From positions 1-38,278 of the forward strand of contig NZ_JACCKA010000057.1 in the NCBI RefSeq assembly GCF_013425525.1: a stretch of DNA of 38,278 bases, given 5' to 3'. The notes under the pieces are model-generated. The model saw only the letters and a program-made list of their open reading frames with translations, was not told the origin of the DNA and searched no databases. The translations under genes were made by a program, and so were the position numbers. This document shows, in pieces, positions 16,474-24,644 of the stretch. Each line of letters begins with the position of its first letter. Position 1 is the first letter of the stretch. This DNA is from Luteimonas salinisoli. GTDB taxonomy: Bacteria; Pseudomonadota; Gammaproteobacteria; Xanthomonadales; Xanthomonadaceae.

Positions 16474-17034
16474 TTAGCCCCCGATGCCGAGGATCGCGAC
16501 CCCGGGCATCAGCGCCACCGACAGCAGCGCCAGCGTGCTGCCGATCGCGGTGGCGGCGAGCACGTCGCTGGGGTAGTGCAGCCCGAGCACCACCCGCGAG
16601 GCGGCGACGCTGGCCGCGAACGGCACCAGCAGCCACGCCAGCGCCGGGTGGTGCGCCACCGCCACCAGGGTGAACGAGACCGCGTGCAGGGTATGCCCCG
16701 AGGGGAAGCTGAACTCGTCGAGTGGCGCCACCCAGGCGCGGATGCGCAGGTCCGAGGCGAACGGCCGCGGCCGCCGCGTCCATCGCTTGAGCGTCTTGTA
16801 CAGCAGCAGCGCGACCGCGCCGGTGGCGGCCATGTGCGCCGACGCGGCGAGGCCGGCGCGCCCTTCGGCGAGCACCAGCGCCGCCATCAGCGCGTACCAG
16901 AACCCGCCGTCGCCCAGCCGGCTCACCACGGCGAAGTAGCCGCGGATCCACTGCCGCGCGCCGATGCGGTTGGCGCGCAGGCACCAGCCGCAGTCGCTGG
17001 CCAGCAGCCGGCTACGCAGCGGAGGCGGTCGCAT
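16474..17034 (-). CDS. PAP2 family phosphatase, membrane
   Basis: This 186-residue protein carries the three PAP2 motifs in order: KTLKRWTRRPRP, PSGHT and SRVVLGLHYPSD. The last two contain the catalytic His pair. About five hydrophobic segments surround them. Relatives dephosphorylate undecaprenyl pyrophosphate, phosphatidic acid or phosphatidylglycerol phosphate; the substrate here is unknown. The ATG at 17034 lies inside the end of the glycosyltransferase gene, a 23-bp overlap, so the two are translationally coupled. Coupling to a glycosyltransferase suggests lipid or lipid-linked sugar metabolism. Confidence 0.88.
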   Translation of the reverse strand: MRPPPLRSRLLASDCGWCLRANRIGARQWIRGYFAVVSRLGDGGFWYALMAALVLAEGRAGLAASAHMAATGAVALLLYKTLKRWTRRPRPFASDLRIRAWVAPLDEFSFPSGHTLHAVSFTLVAVAHHPALAWLLVPFAASVAASRVVLGLHYPSDVLAATAIGSTLALLSVALMPGVAILGIGG

Positions 17035-18154
17035 CGCGCGCTCCCCGGGCGGCCAGGCCCGACAGCAGGGCGTCGAAGTCGGCGGCGACCTGTTCCGGGC
17101 TCAGCCGCAGCACCGCCTGGCGCGCCGCGGCGCCCATCGCGTGCCGCGCGGCGCGGTCGTCGCCCAGCCGGAGCACGGCCGCCTCGAACGCGTCGTCGTC
17201 GTCGACCGCCGCGCCGTGCACGCCATCGCGCAGATGCGTGCGCGCCGCGCCGTAGTCGAACGCGACCACCGGTACGCCGCTGGCCATCGCCTCCAGGGTC
17301 ACGTTGCCGAAGGTCTCGGAGCGGCTGGGGAACAGGAACAGGTCGCCGCTGGCGAAGTGGCGGGCGAGGGCCTCGCCGCGCTGCACCCCGCAGAACACGA
17401 AGTCGGGATTGTCGCGCGCCAGCGCCTGGCGTTCGGGCCCGTCGCCGACCCAGACGAAGCGCGCCCGCGGCTGCCGCTGCTGCAGCCGGCGGAACGCGCT
17501 CACCGCCAGCGCCAGGTTCTTCTCGGCGGCGATGCGGCCCACGTGGATGGCGGCGAGGTCGTCCGCCGCCAGCCCCCAGTGCGCACGCAGCGACGGATCG
17601 CGCCGACGCGGGTCGAACAGCGTGGTGTCGACCGCGCGCGCCAGCTGCACTACGTTCCGGAATCCGCGGCCGGACAGGAAGCCGGCCAGTTCTGCGGTCG
17701 GCACCAGGGTGGCGTCGGCGCGGTTGTGGAAGCGCCGCATCCAAGCCATCGCCAGCGGCTCCAGCGGCGCCAGGCCGTAATCGCGCATGTAGGCGTCGAA
17801 GCGGGTATGCAGGCCGCTGGCCACCGGGATCGCCAGGCGTCGCGCGGCGCGCAGCGCCGACCAGCCCAGCGGCCCCTCGGTGGCGATGTACACCGCCTGC
17901 GGCGGCGCGGCGCGCCAGCGCCGCAGCACGGTGCCCGTGGCGGGCATTCCGAACCTCAGCCCGGGATAGCGCGGCAGCGCCGCTCCCGCGACCAGCAGTT
18001 CCCCGGGACCTGCCTGCTGGCCGCGCTCCTGGCGCGGTCGAACCAGGTCGACCGCATGGCCGCGCGCCTGCAGTCCTTGCGTCAGGTCATGCACGGTGAG
18101 TGCGACGCCGTTGACTTCGGGCGGCCAGGTCTCGGTGACGATCGCGTAGCGCAT
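17012..18154 (-). CDS. Glycosyltransferase family 4 (GT-B), lipid or polysaccharide
   Basis: This 380-residue GT-B enzyme has the N-terminal Rossmann domain MRYAIVTETWPPEVNGV with the glycine-rich acceptor loop. The C-terminal nucleotide-sugar domain has the HVGRIAAEKNL motif and the E-x7-E motif (SETFGNVTLEAMASG). Its N-terminal TETWPPEVNGVA and the acceptor region resemble alpha-mannosyltransferases that glycosylate glycerolipids (MgtA/PimB-like), but the donor and acceptor are not proven. The start at 18154 has GGAG upstream and matches the family. It overlaps the PAP2 gene downstream. Confidence 0.9.
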   Translation of the reverse strand: MRYAIVTETWPPEVNGVALTVHDLTQGLQARGHAVDLVRPRQERGQQAGPGELLVAGAALPRYPGLRFGMPATGTVLRRWRAAPPQAVYIATEGPLGWSALRAARRLAIPVASGLHTRFDAYMRDYGLAPLEPLAMAWMRRFHNRADATLVPTAELAGFLSGRGFRNVVQLARAVDTTLFDPRRRDPSLRAHWGLAADDLAAIHVGRIAAEKNLALAVSAFRRLQQRQPRARFVWVGDGPERQALARDNPDFVFCGVQRGEALARHFASGDLFLFPSRSETFGNVTLEAMASGVPVVAFDYGAARTHLRDGVHGAAVDDDDAFEAAVLRLGDDRAARHAMGAAARQAVLRLSPEQVAADFDALLSGLAARGARDATASAA

Positions 18155-18279
18155 GCGCGGCTCCGGTTTCGCAGAGCGTGCAGGCCGGCCGTGTAGTGGA
18201 GGTTGCAGGGCGATGACCGCGGCATGACGTCGCCGGAGAACACGCTCCGCTCCCAGCCGAGCCACTCGGCAAAGCCCCT

Positions 18280-18346
18280 GTAGAGCCGAGCTTGCTCGAC
18301 TACGCAGGCTCCGGAGCCGGGAGCAGCGGCGCAAGCTCCGCTCTAC
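18280..18346. repeat. SMAG-like REP doublet (GTAGAGC hairpins)
   Basis: A forward unit starts GTAG at 18280 and reads GTAGAGCCGAGCTTGCTCGA. An inverted unit ends CTAC at 18346, whose complement begins GTAGAGCGGAGCTTGCGCC. The GTAG tetranucleotide plus short GC hairpin is the layout of the SMAG REPs of Stenotrophomonas. The pair sits in the 215-bp gap between the glycosyltransferase and porin genes and is a different class from the GAGCG repeats elsewhere in the window. Confidence 0.7.
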
Positions 18347-18369
18347 GGGGGATGGGCGCGCCTCGGCGA

Positions 18370-19587
18370 CTACCAGTGCAGCTGCACCCGAGCCTCGACG
18401 ATGGCCGGATCGTCGTCGACGAACGCGCCCGCGGCGCTGCTGTAGCGGGTGCTGGAGACGTCGACGTAGTTCAGCGCAAGCTTGACGTGGTCGCGCCAGT
18501 ACCAGTTCACGCCCACGGTCCAGGCGTCCATCTCGCCGCCGAGCACGCCTTCGACGACCGGGGCGGTGCCGGGAACGGGGGGCGGCAGCCGGCCGTCGTC
18601 GAGGTCGACGCGGTCGTAGCGCAGGCCGATCTGCCACAGGCCGCGGTTGCCGCCGCCCGCCTTCGGCGTGGTCGGCACGCCGCCCTTGTAGCCCCAGGTC
18701 TCGCCGCCGAGGTTCCACAGCCCGGAGACGTACCAGCTGTCGCCGTCGAAATCGCCGGCCGGCCGTGCCGCGGTGCCGATGCGATCGATTCCGGCGCGCA
18801 GGTACTCGCCCTGCAGCTTGATCGGGCCGCCGATCCACATCGCCTCGACGCCCACGATGGACTGCCGGTCGGCATCGGACAGCGTGCCGGTGTCGACCAG
18901 GCGCACGCCAGCGAGGTCGGCATTGGGACGGGTGCGCAGGCGCGCGCGGTCGTCCGGCGTGTCGAAGTCGACGTAGGACAGGCCCAGGTGCAGGATGCGC
19001 CCCTCGTCGCGCAGCGGCGCCCAGGTGCCGCGAACGCCGTAGCCGCTGCCCTCGGCCAGGCCGTCGGTCAGCTCGCGCCCGAACCAGCTGGCGGTCGCGG
19101 TCCAGCCATCGCCGCCGATGCCGTAGGCGGCGCCGAGGCGCCGCGAGACGCCGAAGGTGTTGGTACTCATCGCCTTGGAGATGAAGTCGTTTTGCTTGGT
19201 CGAGCTCAGCTCTTCCAGGCTGTTGGGCTGCTTGTACTGGCCGATCTGCAGGAACTGCGCGCGGTCGGCGCCGAAGCGCAGTCGGCCGTTGACGTCCAGC
19301 CACTTGTCGGCCTTGGCGTCGTAGCCCACCACCCAGTCGAAGCCGCCCGGGCCCTTGCCCTTGAGCACCAGCTCGGCGCGACGCAGCTCCCGGTCGCTGT
19401 CGCGGCCGTCGCCGGGATCGCTGTCGAGGTCGGCCCGGTCGCTGCGGTAGTCGTTGTAATCGGCCTGCAACAGGCCCTCGAAGGTGATGCTGGTCGCGCC
19501 GATCTCGCCGAGCTCGAACTCGGCGTGGGCGGCGGGAGCTGCAAGTGCGGCCAGCAGCGCCAGCGGCAGGGAACGAGGGAGAGACAT
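18370..19587 (-). CDS. OprP/OprO-type porin (phosphate-selective porin family)
   Basis: This 405-residue outer-membrane protein has a Sec signal peptide (residues 1-22, ending AAHA) and then alternating beta-strand sequence to a C-terminal aromatic residue (VEARVQLHW), as in outer-membrane barrels. Diagnostic for the Porin O/P family are FEGLLQADYN near the start, RRAELVLKGK, and QFLQIGQYKQPNSLEEL. Family members take up phosphate or polyphosphate across the outer membrane; ion specificity is inferred. A PHO-box-like element lies at 19631-19651. The gene follows the gsp operon on the same strand, with a 223-bp gap. Confidence 0.9.
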   Translation of the reverse strand: MSLPRSLPLALLAALAAPAAHAEFELGEIGATSITFEGLLQADYNDYRSDRADLDSDPGDGRDSDRELRRAELVLKGKGPGGFDWVVGYDAKADKWLDVNGRLRFGADRAQFLQIGQYKQPNSLEELSSTKQNDFISKAMSTNTFGVSRRLGAAYGIGGDGWTATASWFGRELTDGLAEGSGYGVRGTWAPLRDEGRILHLGLSYVDFDTPDDRARLRTRPNADLAGVRLVDTGTLSDADRQSIVGVEAMWIGGPIKLQGEYLRAGIDRIGTAARPAGDFDGDSWYVSGLWNLGGETWGYKGGVPTTPKAGGGNRGLWQIGLRYDRVDLDDGRLPPPVPGTAPVVEGVLGGEMDAWTVGVNWYWRDHVKLALNYVDVSSTRYSSAAGAFVDDDPAIVEARVQLHW

Positions 19588-19630
19588 GGACCGGGCCTTC
19601 GCGAGGGGGACGCGCGAAGCCTAGGCTGCG

Positions 19631-19651
19631 CAATTGACACTAATGTGACAA
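19631..19651 (-). promoter_or_regulatory. PHO-box-like element upstream of the porin
   Basis: On the minus strand it reads TTGTCACATTAGTGTCAATTG, with two TGTCA blocks 11 nt apart, as in PHO boxes (CTGTCAT-N4-CTGTCAT). The same bases also form an imperfect palindrome. It lies about 45 bp upstream of the porin ATG. PhoB control is an inference supported by the porin family. Confidence 0.4.
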
Positions 19652-19810
19652 GAACCAGTCATATATGTCAGGAGAGCGACCTTTGGGTGACGGTCGGTTT
19701 TCATTCATGTGTCGCTCGAGCGCTCCGTGCCGCGCCCTGCGCCGAGACCGCATGGGGGGCGGCCCGTCGCGCGTGCCTCGTTTCCCGTCGGGGCCGCGTC
19801 GCGCAGCTTC

Positions 19811-20527
19811 TTACGGGAAGCTGCCGCTGTCGGTGCGGCTCCAGCCGGCTGGCCCGGCCCGGAACCCGGCGAGTTCGAGCGCGGCGGCATCGCGCGCGTC
19901 GTCGACCCGGGGCACCACCGATCGCAGCCGCCAGGCGCCATCGGGCTCGAGGCGGGCATCGATCCGGAGCCCGGCGAATGGTCCGGGCGCGGTGCCGGAC
20001 GGCGTCCACGCGACCGTCGCCGCGCGGCCGTCGCAGGCCACAGTGCCTTCGAACACCGCGAGCGGATCGCCGCCTGCAGCTGGATGCAGTGCGAGGCCGA
20101 TCCGGCCCGAGGCGCTTCGGCAGGCGTCGCCGGCGAACACCAGACGCGCAGCGTCGGCATCGAGCACCACCGCCAGGCCGGGCGCGAGGCCGGGATCTTC
20201 CAGGACCAGCGTGCCGTTCGCGTCGCGGATGCCGCGCCGCGCCCCCTGCAGCAGCGAGGCCCGCAGCGTGGCGCCGCGCACCACCAGTTCGCGGGTGCCG
20301 GTGAGCAGCGGCCACGGCGACAGCCGGACGCCGACATCGCCGAGCGCCCGGCCGTGCAGGCGCGCATCGTGCAGCCGCCCCTGCCACAGCGAACCCGATG
20401 CCGCAGAGGCGCCGAGGCCCGCCTGCTCCAGGTCCGACAGCCCCAGTGCCAGTCGCAAGGGCAGCGACAGGCCCAGCATCGGCGGCAGCGCCAGCGCGAA
20501 CAGCCAGGCCAGGCCGCGCGCGCTCAT
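19811..20527 (-). CDS. gspN: Type II secretion protein GspN
   Basis: This 238-residue bitopic protein has one N-terminal TM helix (GLAWLFALALPPMLGLSL) and a periplasmic GspN domain (LEQAGLGASAASGSLWQGRL...). GspN is an accessory inner-membrane component found in a subset of type II systems, including xanthomonads. The ATG overlaps the gspM stop as ATGA, so it is the last gene of the coupled operon. The 223-bp gap behind it before the porin contains no gene that I can see. Confidence 0.87.
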   Translation of the reverse strand: MSARGLAWLFALALPPMLGLSLPLRLALGLSDLEQAGLGASAASGSLWQGRLHDARLHGRALGDVGVRLSPWPLLTGTRELVVRGATLRASLLQGARRGIRDANGTLVLEDPGLAPGLAVVLDADAARLVFAGDACRSASGRIGLALHPAAGGDPLAVFEGTVACDGRAATVAWTPSGTAPGPFAGLRIDARLEPDGAWRLRSVVPRVDDARDAAALELAGFRAGPAGWSRTDSGSFP

Positions 20528-21021
20528 GCCGGCGGCGGCGCGAAGCGCAGTTCGGCGCGCAGCCGGCCGTCGCGCTTGTCGACCTGCAGGGCGAGCGGGG
20601 CGATGCCGTGCTCGCGCCGCAGGGTATCGATCCAGCCGAACAGCGCCGGCGCGGCGACCGCGTCGATGGCGATCACCAGCACACCGTCGCCACCATCGTC
20701 CTGCCGGCTGATGGCGACGCCCGCCGCGCCGGCGCTGTCGACGATGGCGGTGGCGAAGGCATCGTCGGCCGGTGGCGGCGGCAGTCGCGCCGCGGAGGCC
20801 TCGATGCGCGCCAGCGCGCGTTCGATCTCCTGGACCGCGGCAACGGCATCGGCATGGCGCGCGCGCGCGTCGTCGCGCGCCTGGCGCAGCGGCGCGATCG
20901 CGCCGTACCACAGCACGAACGCGGCCAGGGCAGCCAGCATCACGGCGACCATCCACCGTTCACGCGGCTCGCGCGCCTGCCACCAGTCGGCGACGCGGGC
21001 GGTGTCGAAAAGGCGGGTCAT
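20524..21021 (-). CDS. gspM: Type II secretion protein GspM
   Basis: This 165-residue protein has a short cytoplasmic N-terminus, a TM helix at about 24-45 (WMVAVMLAALAAFVLWYGAI), a coiled-coil-like segment rich in Ala/Arg/Glu (45-80), and a ferredoxin-like periplasmic domain (GVLVIAIDAVAAPALFGWID). GspM sits with GspL in the inner-membrane platform and holds GspE in place. It overlaps gspL (ATGA) and gspN (ATGA). Identity rests on shape and position more than on sequence. Confidence 0.88.
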   Translation of the reverse strand: MTRLFDTARVADWWQAREPRERWMVAVMLAALAAFVLWYGAIAPLRQARDDARARHADAVAAVQEIERALARIEASAARLPPPPADDAFATAIVDSAGAAGVAISRQDDGGDGVLVIAIDAVAAPALFGWIDTLRREHGIAPLALQVDKRDGRLRAELRFAPPPA

Positions 21022-22148
21022 GGCGCCGGCTCCGGCAGGATCTCGAGCTCGCTGTGGAGGCGGCCGTCGGTGCGACGGGTACCGGCCGGCTGAAGCGCCA
21101 GGCCGCCGCCGGCGAGCGCATCGCGCAGGACATCGAGTTCGTCGGCCCGGGCATGCGACAGCGTCACGCGCAGCGTGCCGTCCTCGCCATAGAACAGTCG
21201 ATCCAGCTGCGCGCCCTCGACCCGCGGCACCGCCGCGAACAGCGCCGTGGCCGCGTGGGCGAAGCCGTCGCGCGCCTGCGCCTGGCGCAGGGCCGCACGT
21301 GCGGCCGCCAGCGGTGGTTGCGCCGGCGCGCGGCCGGGCAGGGCGGCGTCGACCGCTACCGCGACCTGGGCTTCCAGCGCGCGCGCGGCCAGCGTGTGGC
21401 GCAGCGCATCGGCGCTCCACAGCAGCAGCGGCGAGAGCGCCAGCAACGCGGCGAGCACCGCGGCGCGGCGCCAGGCACGCGCGCCGCGGGGTTGCGCCGG
21501 CGTGCGCGCGAAGTCGTACTGCAGCAGGTCGATCGCCGGCTGCCGGGCGCCGGCCGCGAGCAGGGCTTCGGCCTGCGGGCCCGCCTCGACGACCTGCTGC
21601 GCCCATTCTTCGAGGACCAGCGCGGCGAGCGCCGCCTCGCTGCGGAACGCCAGCCGCGGTCCGCGCACGATGCGCTCGTCGCCGTCGACGACCACGACGA
21701 CGCCGTCGTCGTCCGGCGCCGGCAGCGCGAGATGGTCGGGAACCATGGCGTCCACGATGATGCCCAACTCGGCGGCGCGCCCGAGCCAGTACGTCATCAG
21801 CGTGCGTTCGACCGCCACCACCGGCCGCGGTGCGTCGTCGCCGGCGGCCGCTGCGATGGCGATGTGGAGCGCCTCGCTGCTGCCCGCCAGGCGTTCGGCG
21901 ATCAGCGCGCGCGCGGCGGCGAGCGCCTGCACGGGGTTGCGCGCGGGCAGTTCCAGCCAGAGCGCCGGCGCCTGGGTGCCGGGCACCACCAGCACGGTGC
22001 GCGTTGGTCCGGCCGCGGCCGGCTGGGGGGCTGCGGTGTCGCCGCTGCGCAGACGTTCGCGTGCCACAACGCGCCCGTCGTCGCCGACGCTCAGTCGCAG
22101 CGCCGGCGCGTCCGGATTCTGCGGCAGCAGCACGATGTACGTGATCAT
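21018..22148 (-). CDS. gspL: Type II secretion protein GspL
   Basis: This 376-residue protein has a cytoplasmic actin-like N-terminal domain, where it would bind GspE, a TM helix near 235-257 (AVLAALLALSPLLLWSADAL), and a periplasmic ferredoxin-like domain ending ELEILPEPAP. The start MITYIVLLPQ at 22148 overlaps the gspK stop as ATGA. An earlier ATG five codons upstream is less likely because it lies inside gspK. The length fits GspL (about 380). Confidence 0.9.
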   Translation of the reverse strand: MITYIVLLPQNPDAPALRLSVGDDGRVVARERLRSGDTAAPQPAAAGPTRTVLVVPGTQAPALWLELPARNPVQALAAARALIAERLAGSSEALHIAIAAAAGDDAPRPVVAVERTLMTYWLGRAAELGIIVDAMVPDHLALPAPDDDGVVVVVDGDERIVRGPRLAFRSEAALAALVLEEWAQQVVEAGPQAEALLAAGARQPAIDLLQYDFARTPAQPRGARAWRRAAVLAALLALSPLLLWSADALRHTLAARALEAQVAVAVDAALPGRAPAQPPLAAARAALRQAQARDGFAHAATALFAAVPRVEGAQLDRLFYGEDGTLRVTLSHARADELDVLRDALAGGGLALQPAGTRRTDGRLHSELEILPEPAP

Positions 22149-23125
22149 TCCTCGGCACTCCATCTGCGGGCCAGCAGCCGCGGCGGGCTGCTGCCGTCGT
22201 GTTCGAACAGGGCGCTCAGCACCACCTGCGCCGGGCCGACCTCGACCTCGGCGTGCAGGCGGAAGTAGCGTGTGCGCAGCTCGATCTGATTGATGAAATC
22301 GCCCGACGGCACGAGGCCGTCCATGCCCGGCGAGGTCCAGAATGCGAGGGGTTCGCGCCAGCCGTCGGTCGGGCGCGCGGCGATCACCCGGCGTGCCCGG
22401 GCGTCATCGAGGGCCCCTTCTGTGAGCATGCGCAGGATCGCGGCGTCCTCCTCGCGCAGGGTGTTGACGTTCACCGGCGACAGCTTGACTGTCGGCAACG
22501 CGCAGACATGCGGCCGCAGGCGCGCGTAGACCTCGGCGGTGTAGCCGTGGATCGCGCGCAGCTCGCTGGTTTCCGCCAGCAGGGTGCCGGCGGTGCGGTA
22601 GCCGTCGCGGCCGCGCGCATAGGCCTCGTCCTCGTGCCCCAGGCTCTCGCGCTGCTGGTCGCTGTCGATCCAGTCGACGAGGCTGTCGGCGAGTGCGCCG
22701 GACTGGTGTTCGGAGAAGCCCAGCGCCTGCAGCAGCGCGATGTATTGGATCACGCCTGAGTCGTTCACGAAGAAGGTATCGGCGCCACCCTGGACCACGC
22801 TGTTGAGGTTGAAGCAGGCGGTGGCATCGGACAGGCGTGCGCTGATCGCGCCAGATTCCACCGGGAACACGAACGCGCGGCCGTTCCAGTCGCCCTCCGA
22901 CGTGGTGCGCCCCGGGTCGCGGGCGGCCAGGCGCTCGATCTGCGCCAGCGCCAGCGCCTCGGCGCCCAGCGCATGCCATTGCGCCTGCGCCACCGACTGC
23001 GCATTGTCGGCGCGGCGCAGGCCGAAGCGGATGTCGTCGAGCACGCCCATCACCAGCACCGCCATCACCGCCACCAGCAGCAGCACGGTCAACAGGGCGA
23101 TGCCACGTTGGCGCGGACGGCTCAC
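22145..23125 (-). CDS. gspK: Minor pseudopilin GspK
   Basis: This 326-residue pseudopilin starts with GTG overlapping the gspJ stop (GTGA). Its short leader MSRPRQRG is cut before IALLTVLLLVAVMAVLV. The usual Glu at mature position 5 is replaced by Thr, which is normal for GspK, the tip pseudopilin. The alpha-domain with ACFNLNSVV and the SPVNVNTLREEDAAILR helix-hairpin-helix region are typical. GspK caps the pseudopilus and starts its assembly with GspI and GspJ. Its 8-residue leader contrasts with the repeat-extended leaders of GspH, I and J next to it. Confidence 0.93.
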   Translation of the reverse strand: MSRPRQRGIALLTVLLLVAVMAVLVMGVLDDIRFGLRRADNAQSVAQAQWHALGAEALALAQIERLAARDPGRTTSEGDWNGRAFVFPVESGAISARLSDATACFNLNSVVQGGADTFFVNDSGVIQYIALLQALGFSEHQSGALADSLVDWIDSDQQRESLGHEDEAYARGRDGYRTAGTLLAETSELRAIHGYTAEVYARLRPHVCALPTVKLSPVNVNTLREEDAAILRMLTEGALDDARARRVIAARPTDGWREPLAFWTSPGMDGLVPSGDFINQIELRTRYFRLHAEVEVGPAQVVLSALFEHDGSSPPRLLARRWSAEE

Positions 23126-24078
23126 AGCGGCTGCCCCGGCATCAGGAACAGCTGCCGCACCTCGCCGACGCCGTCGATCTGCAGGTCCAGCTGCAGCGCC
23201 TCGGGCACGCGGTCGGCACCGCCGGGCCAGCCGTCCATCCATTCGCCCTGGTACCGGTAGTGCGCGCGCGCCGTGCGCACGCCCCGCAGCAGCACCTGCG
23301 GCGTGCCGAGTACCGCGCCGTCGAGCGCCGGACGCGTGCCGCGCTCCAGGCGGTCGTCGACCAGCCGGTACTCGACGTACTGCAGCGACGCCCGCGGCGC
23401 CTGCTCGGGATTGCTCCAGCCGCGCCGGGTCAGCGCGAACAGCAGGCCGGGCGCGGCGTCGGCGGAACCGGTGAAGGCCTGCACCGCCGGATGACCGGCG
23501 GCATTGCGGGTGCGCCGCGGCGCCGTCTGCGACAGGTCGGCGCGCAGCACCGCGCGGGCGCGCTGGAATTCGCCGATCCGCTGCATCCGCTCGCGCAGCA
23601 CGCCCTGGTTGTCGGCGGCATAGGCCAATACCGTGACGCCGGCGGCGGACAGCAGCGCGAACACCGCCAGTGCGACCAGCATCTCGACCAGCGTAAAACC
23701 GCGCTGCCGCGAGCCCACCGCTCGGACACCGCGCCCCCGCGACCCCACCGTTCCGACACCGCGCCCCCGCGAACCCACCGCTCGGACACCAATGAGGCCG
23801 TCGCCACGGCTTACACCAATGAATCGCCCGCGAGAACCGCCTTCCGCCTCCCGCGAACCCACCGGTCCGACACAACTGAGGCCGTCGCCACGGCTTACAC
23901 CAATGAATCCCCCGCGAGAACCGCCTTCCGCCCCCCACGAACCCACCGTTCCGACACAACTGGGGCCGCGCTGCCGCGAACCCGCCACCCCGACGCAAAC
24001 GAGGCCGTCGCCACGGCTGACGACAGCGAATCGCCCGCAAAAACCGCTTCTCGACGCCCGCGAATCGAGCCCCGACAT
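23122..24078 (-). CDS. gspJ: Minor pseudopilin GspJ with repeat-extended leader
   Basis: As read from the ATG that overlaps the gspI stop (TGATG), the protein has 318 residues. A 127-residue leader precedes the prepilin peptidase site ...GSRQRG^FTLVEMLVALAVF. The mature part (about 191 residues) is a normal GspJ. The leader is built from repeats: three GDG modules (FAVVSRGDG, then FIGVSRGDG twice, 84 nt apart) and a 30-nt unit encoding VGSRGRG. Usual leaders are about 6-25 residues. A GTG start seven codons before the cleavage site would give a normal leader (VGSRQRG), so the true start is uncertain; no strong Shine-Dalgarno precedes it. GspJ is part of the pseudopilus tip. Confidence 0.85.
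   Translation of the reverse strand: MSGLDSRASRSGFCGRFAVVSRGDGLVCVGVAGSRQRGPSCVGTVGSWGAEGGSRGGFIGVSRGDGLSCVGPVGSREAEGGSRGRFIGVSRGDGLIGVRAVGSRGRGVGTVGSRGRGVRAVGSRQRGFTLVEMLVALAVFALLSAAGVTVLAYAADNQGVLRERMQRIGEFQRARAVLRADLSQTAPRRTRNAAGHPAVQAFTGSADAAPGLLFALTRRGWSNPEQAPRASLQYVEYRLVDDRLERGTRPALDGAVLGTPQVLLRGVRTARAHYRYQGEWMDGWPGGADRVPEALQLDLQIDGVGEVRQLFLMPGQPL
23708..24078 (-). repeat. Leader repeat block of gspJ
   Basis: The block contains three copies of the hairpin core GCCGTCGCCACGGC (plus-strand positions 23797-23810, 23881-23894, 24004-24017), spaced 84 and 123 nt. Both spacings keep the reading frame. Nearest the cleavage site there are also 30-nt direct repeats (from about 23708). The distal copy carries TGACGACAG after the core and the two proximal copies carry TTACACCAA, which defines two module types. 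Confidence 0.85.
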
Positions 24079-24644
24079 CACTGCACTTCCCGGAACAGCG
24101 TAGTCCCGGCAGCCACGCGATCGCTGCCGGCCGGCATCACCATGACCTCCACGCGCACGATCGCCGCGTCGTCGGTAGCGTTGACCGTGCGCGTCCAGTC
24201 CCAGTCGCGGTCGCCGAGGCGCTCGCTGCCCTGGGTCGCGCCCGCCAGCGCCGGCAGCGGTTCGGTCGCCGCCTCGACCGCGCGATTCTCCGCGACCACG
24301 CCGGCCAGCACCCGCTCCTCGACGATCGCCGTGGTGCGGGTGTTCTCGCCGGACAGGTTCAGCAGCGCGATCACCACCAGTCCGAATACGGCCATCGCGA
24401 CCAGCATCTCCAGCAGCGAAAAGCCGCGCTGCCGCGAACCTATCGCCTTGTCAACAATGATGCCGTCGCCACGGCTTACGCCAATGAATCGCCCGCGAGA
24501 ACCGCTTTCCGCCTCCCGCGAACCCACCATCGCAGCATCAACGATGCCGCGCCCCCACGACCCTACCGCTTGGACACCAATGATGCCGTCGCGACGGCTG
24601 ACGACAGCGAATCGCCCAGCGACACCGCTTTTCGGCACGCGCAT
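24078..24644 (-). CDS. gspI: Minor pseudopilin GspI with repeat-extended leader
   Basis: This 188-residue protein, read from the ATG that overlaps the gspH stop (TGATG), has a 74-residue leader ending GSRQRG^FSLLEMLVAMAVF. The mature part is about 114 residues, the usual GspI size, with DWDWTRTV typical of the family. The leader contains the module GRFAVVSRRDG and, 123 nt later, GRFIGVSRGDG. An internal ATG at leader residue 39 (AAMVGSRE) would shorten the leader to 36. No start codon directly before the cleavage site is in frame (the GTG seen in gspH and gspJ is ATA here). This favours translation of at least part of the repeat. Confidence 0.87.
   Translation of the reverse strand: MRVPKSGVAGRFAVVSRRDGIIGVQAVGSWGRGIVDAAMVGSREAESGSRGRFIGVSRGDGIIVDKAIGSRQRGFSLLEMLVAMAVFGLVVIALLNLSGENTRTTAIVEERVLAGVVAENRAVEAATEPLPALAGATQGSERLGDRDWDWTRTVNATDDAAIVRVEVMVMPAGSDRVAAGTTLFREVQ
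24425..24644 (-). repeat. Leader repeat block of gspI
   Basis: Two hairpin cores lie at 24462-24475 (GCCGTCGCCACGGC) and 24585-24598 (GCCGTCGCGACGGC). They are 123 nt apart, the same spacing as between the two distal copies of gspJ. The block matches the gspJ leader block with one proximal module fewer. Confidence 0.85.

Noticed and set aside
19634..19666. Plus-strand promoter from TTGACA near the porin
   Set aside because: The -10 spacing is wrong and no plus-strand gene follows. The bases are better explained as a PHO-like element for the minus-strand porin.
23780..24020. CRISPR-like array of regular repeats
   Set aside because: The 84- and 123-nt repeats have related, not unique, spacers, keep reading frame, and encode pseudopilin leaders. 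No cas gene is near.
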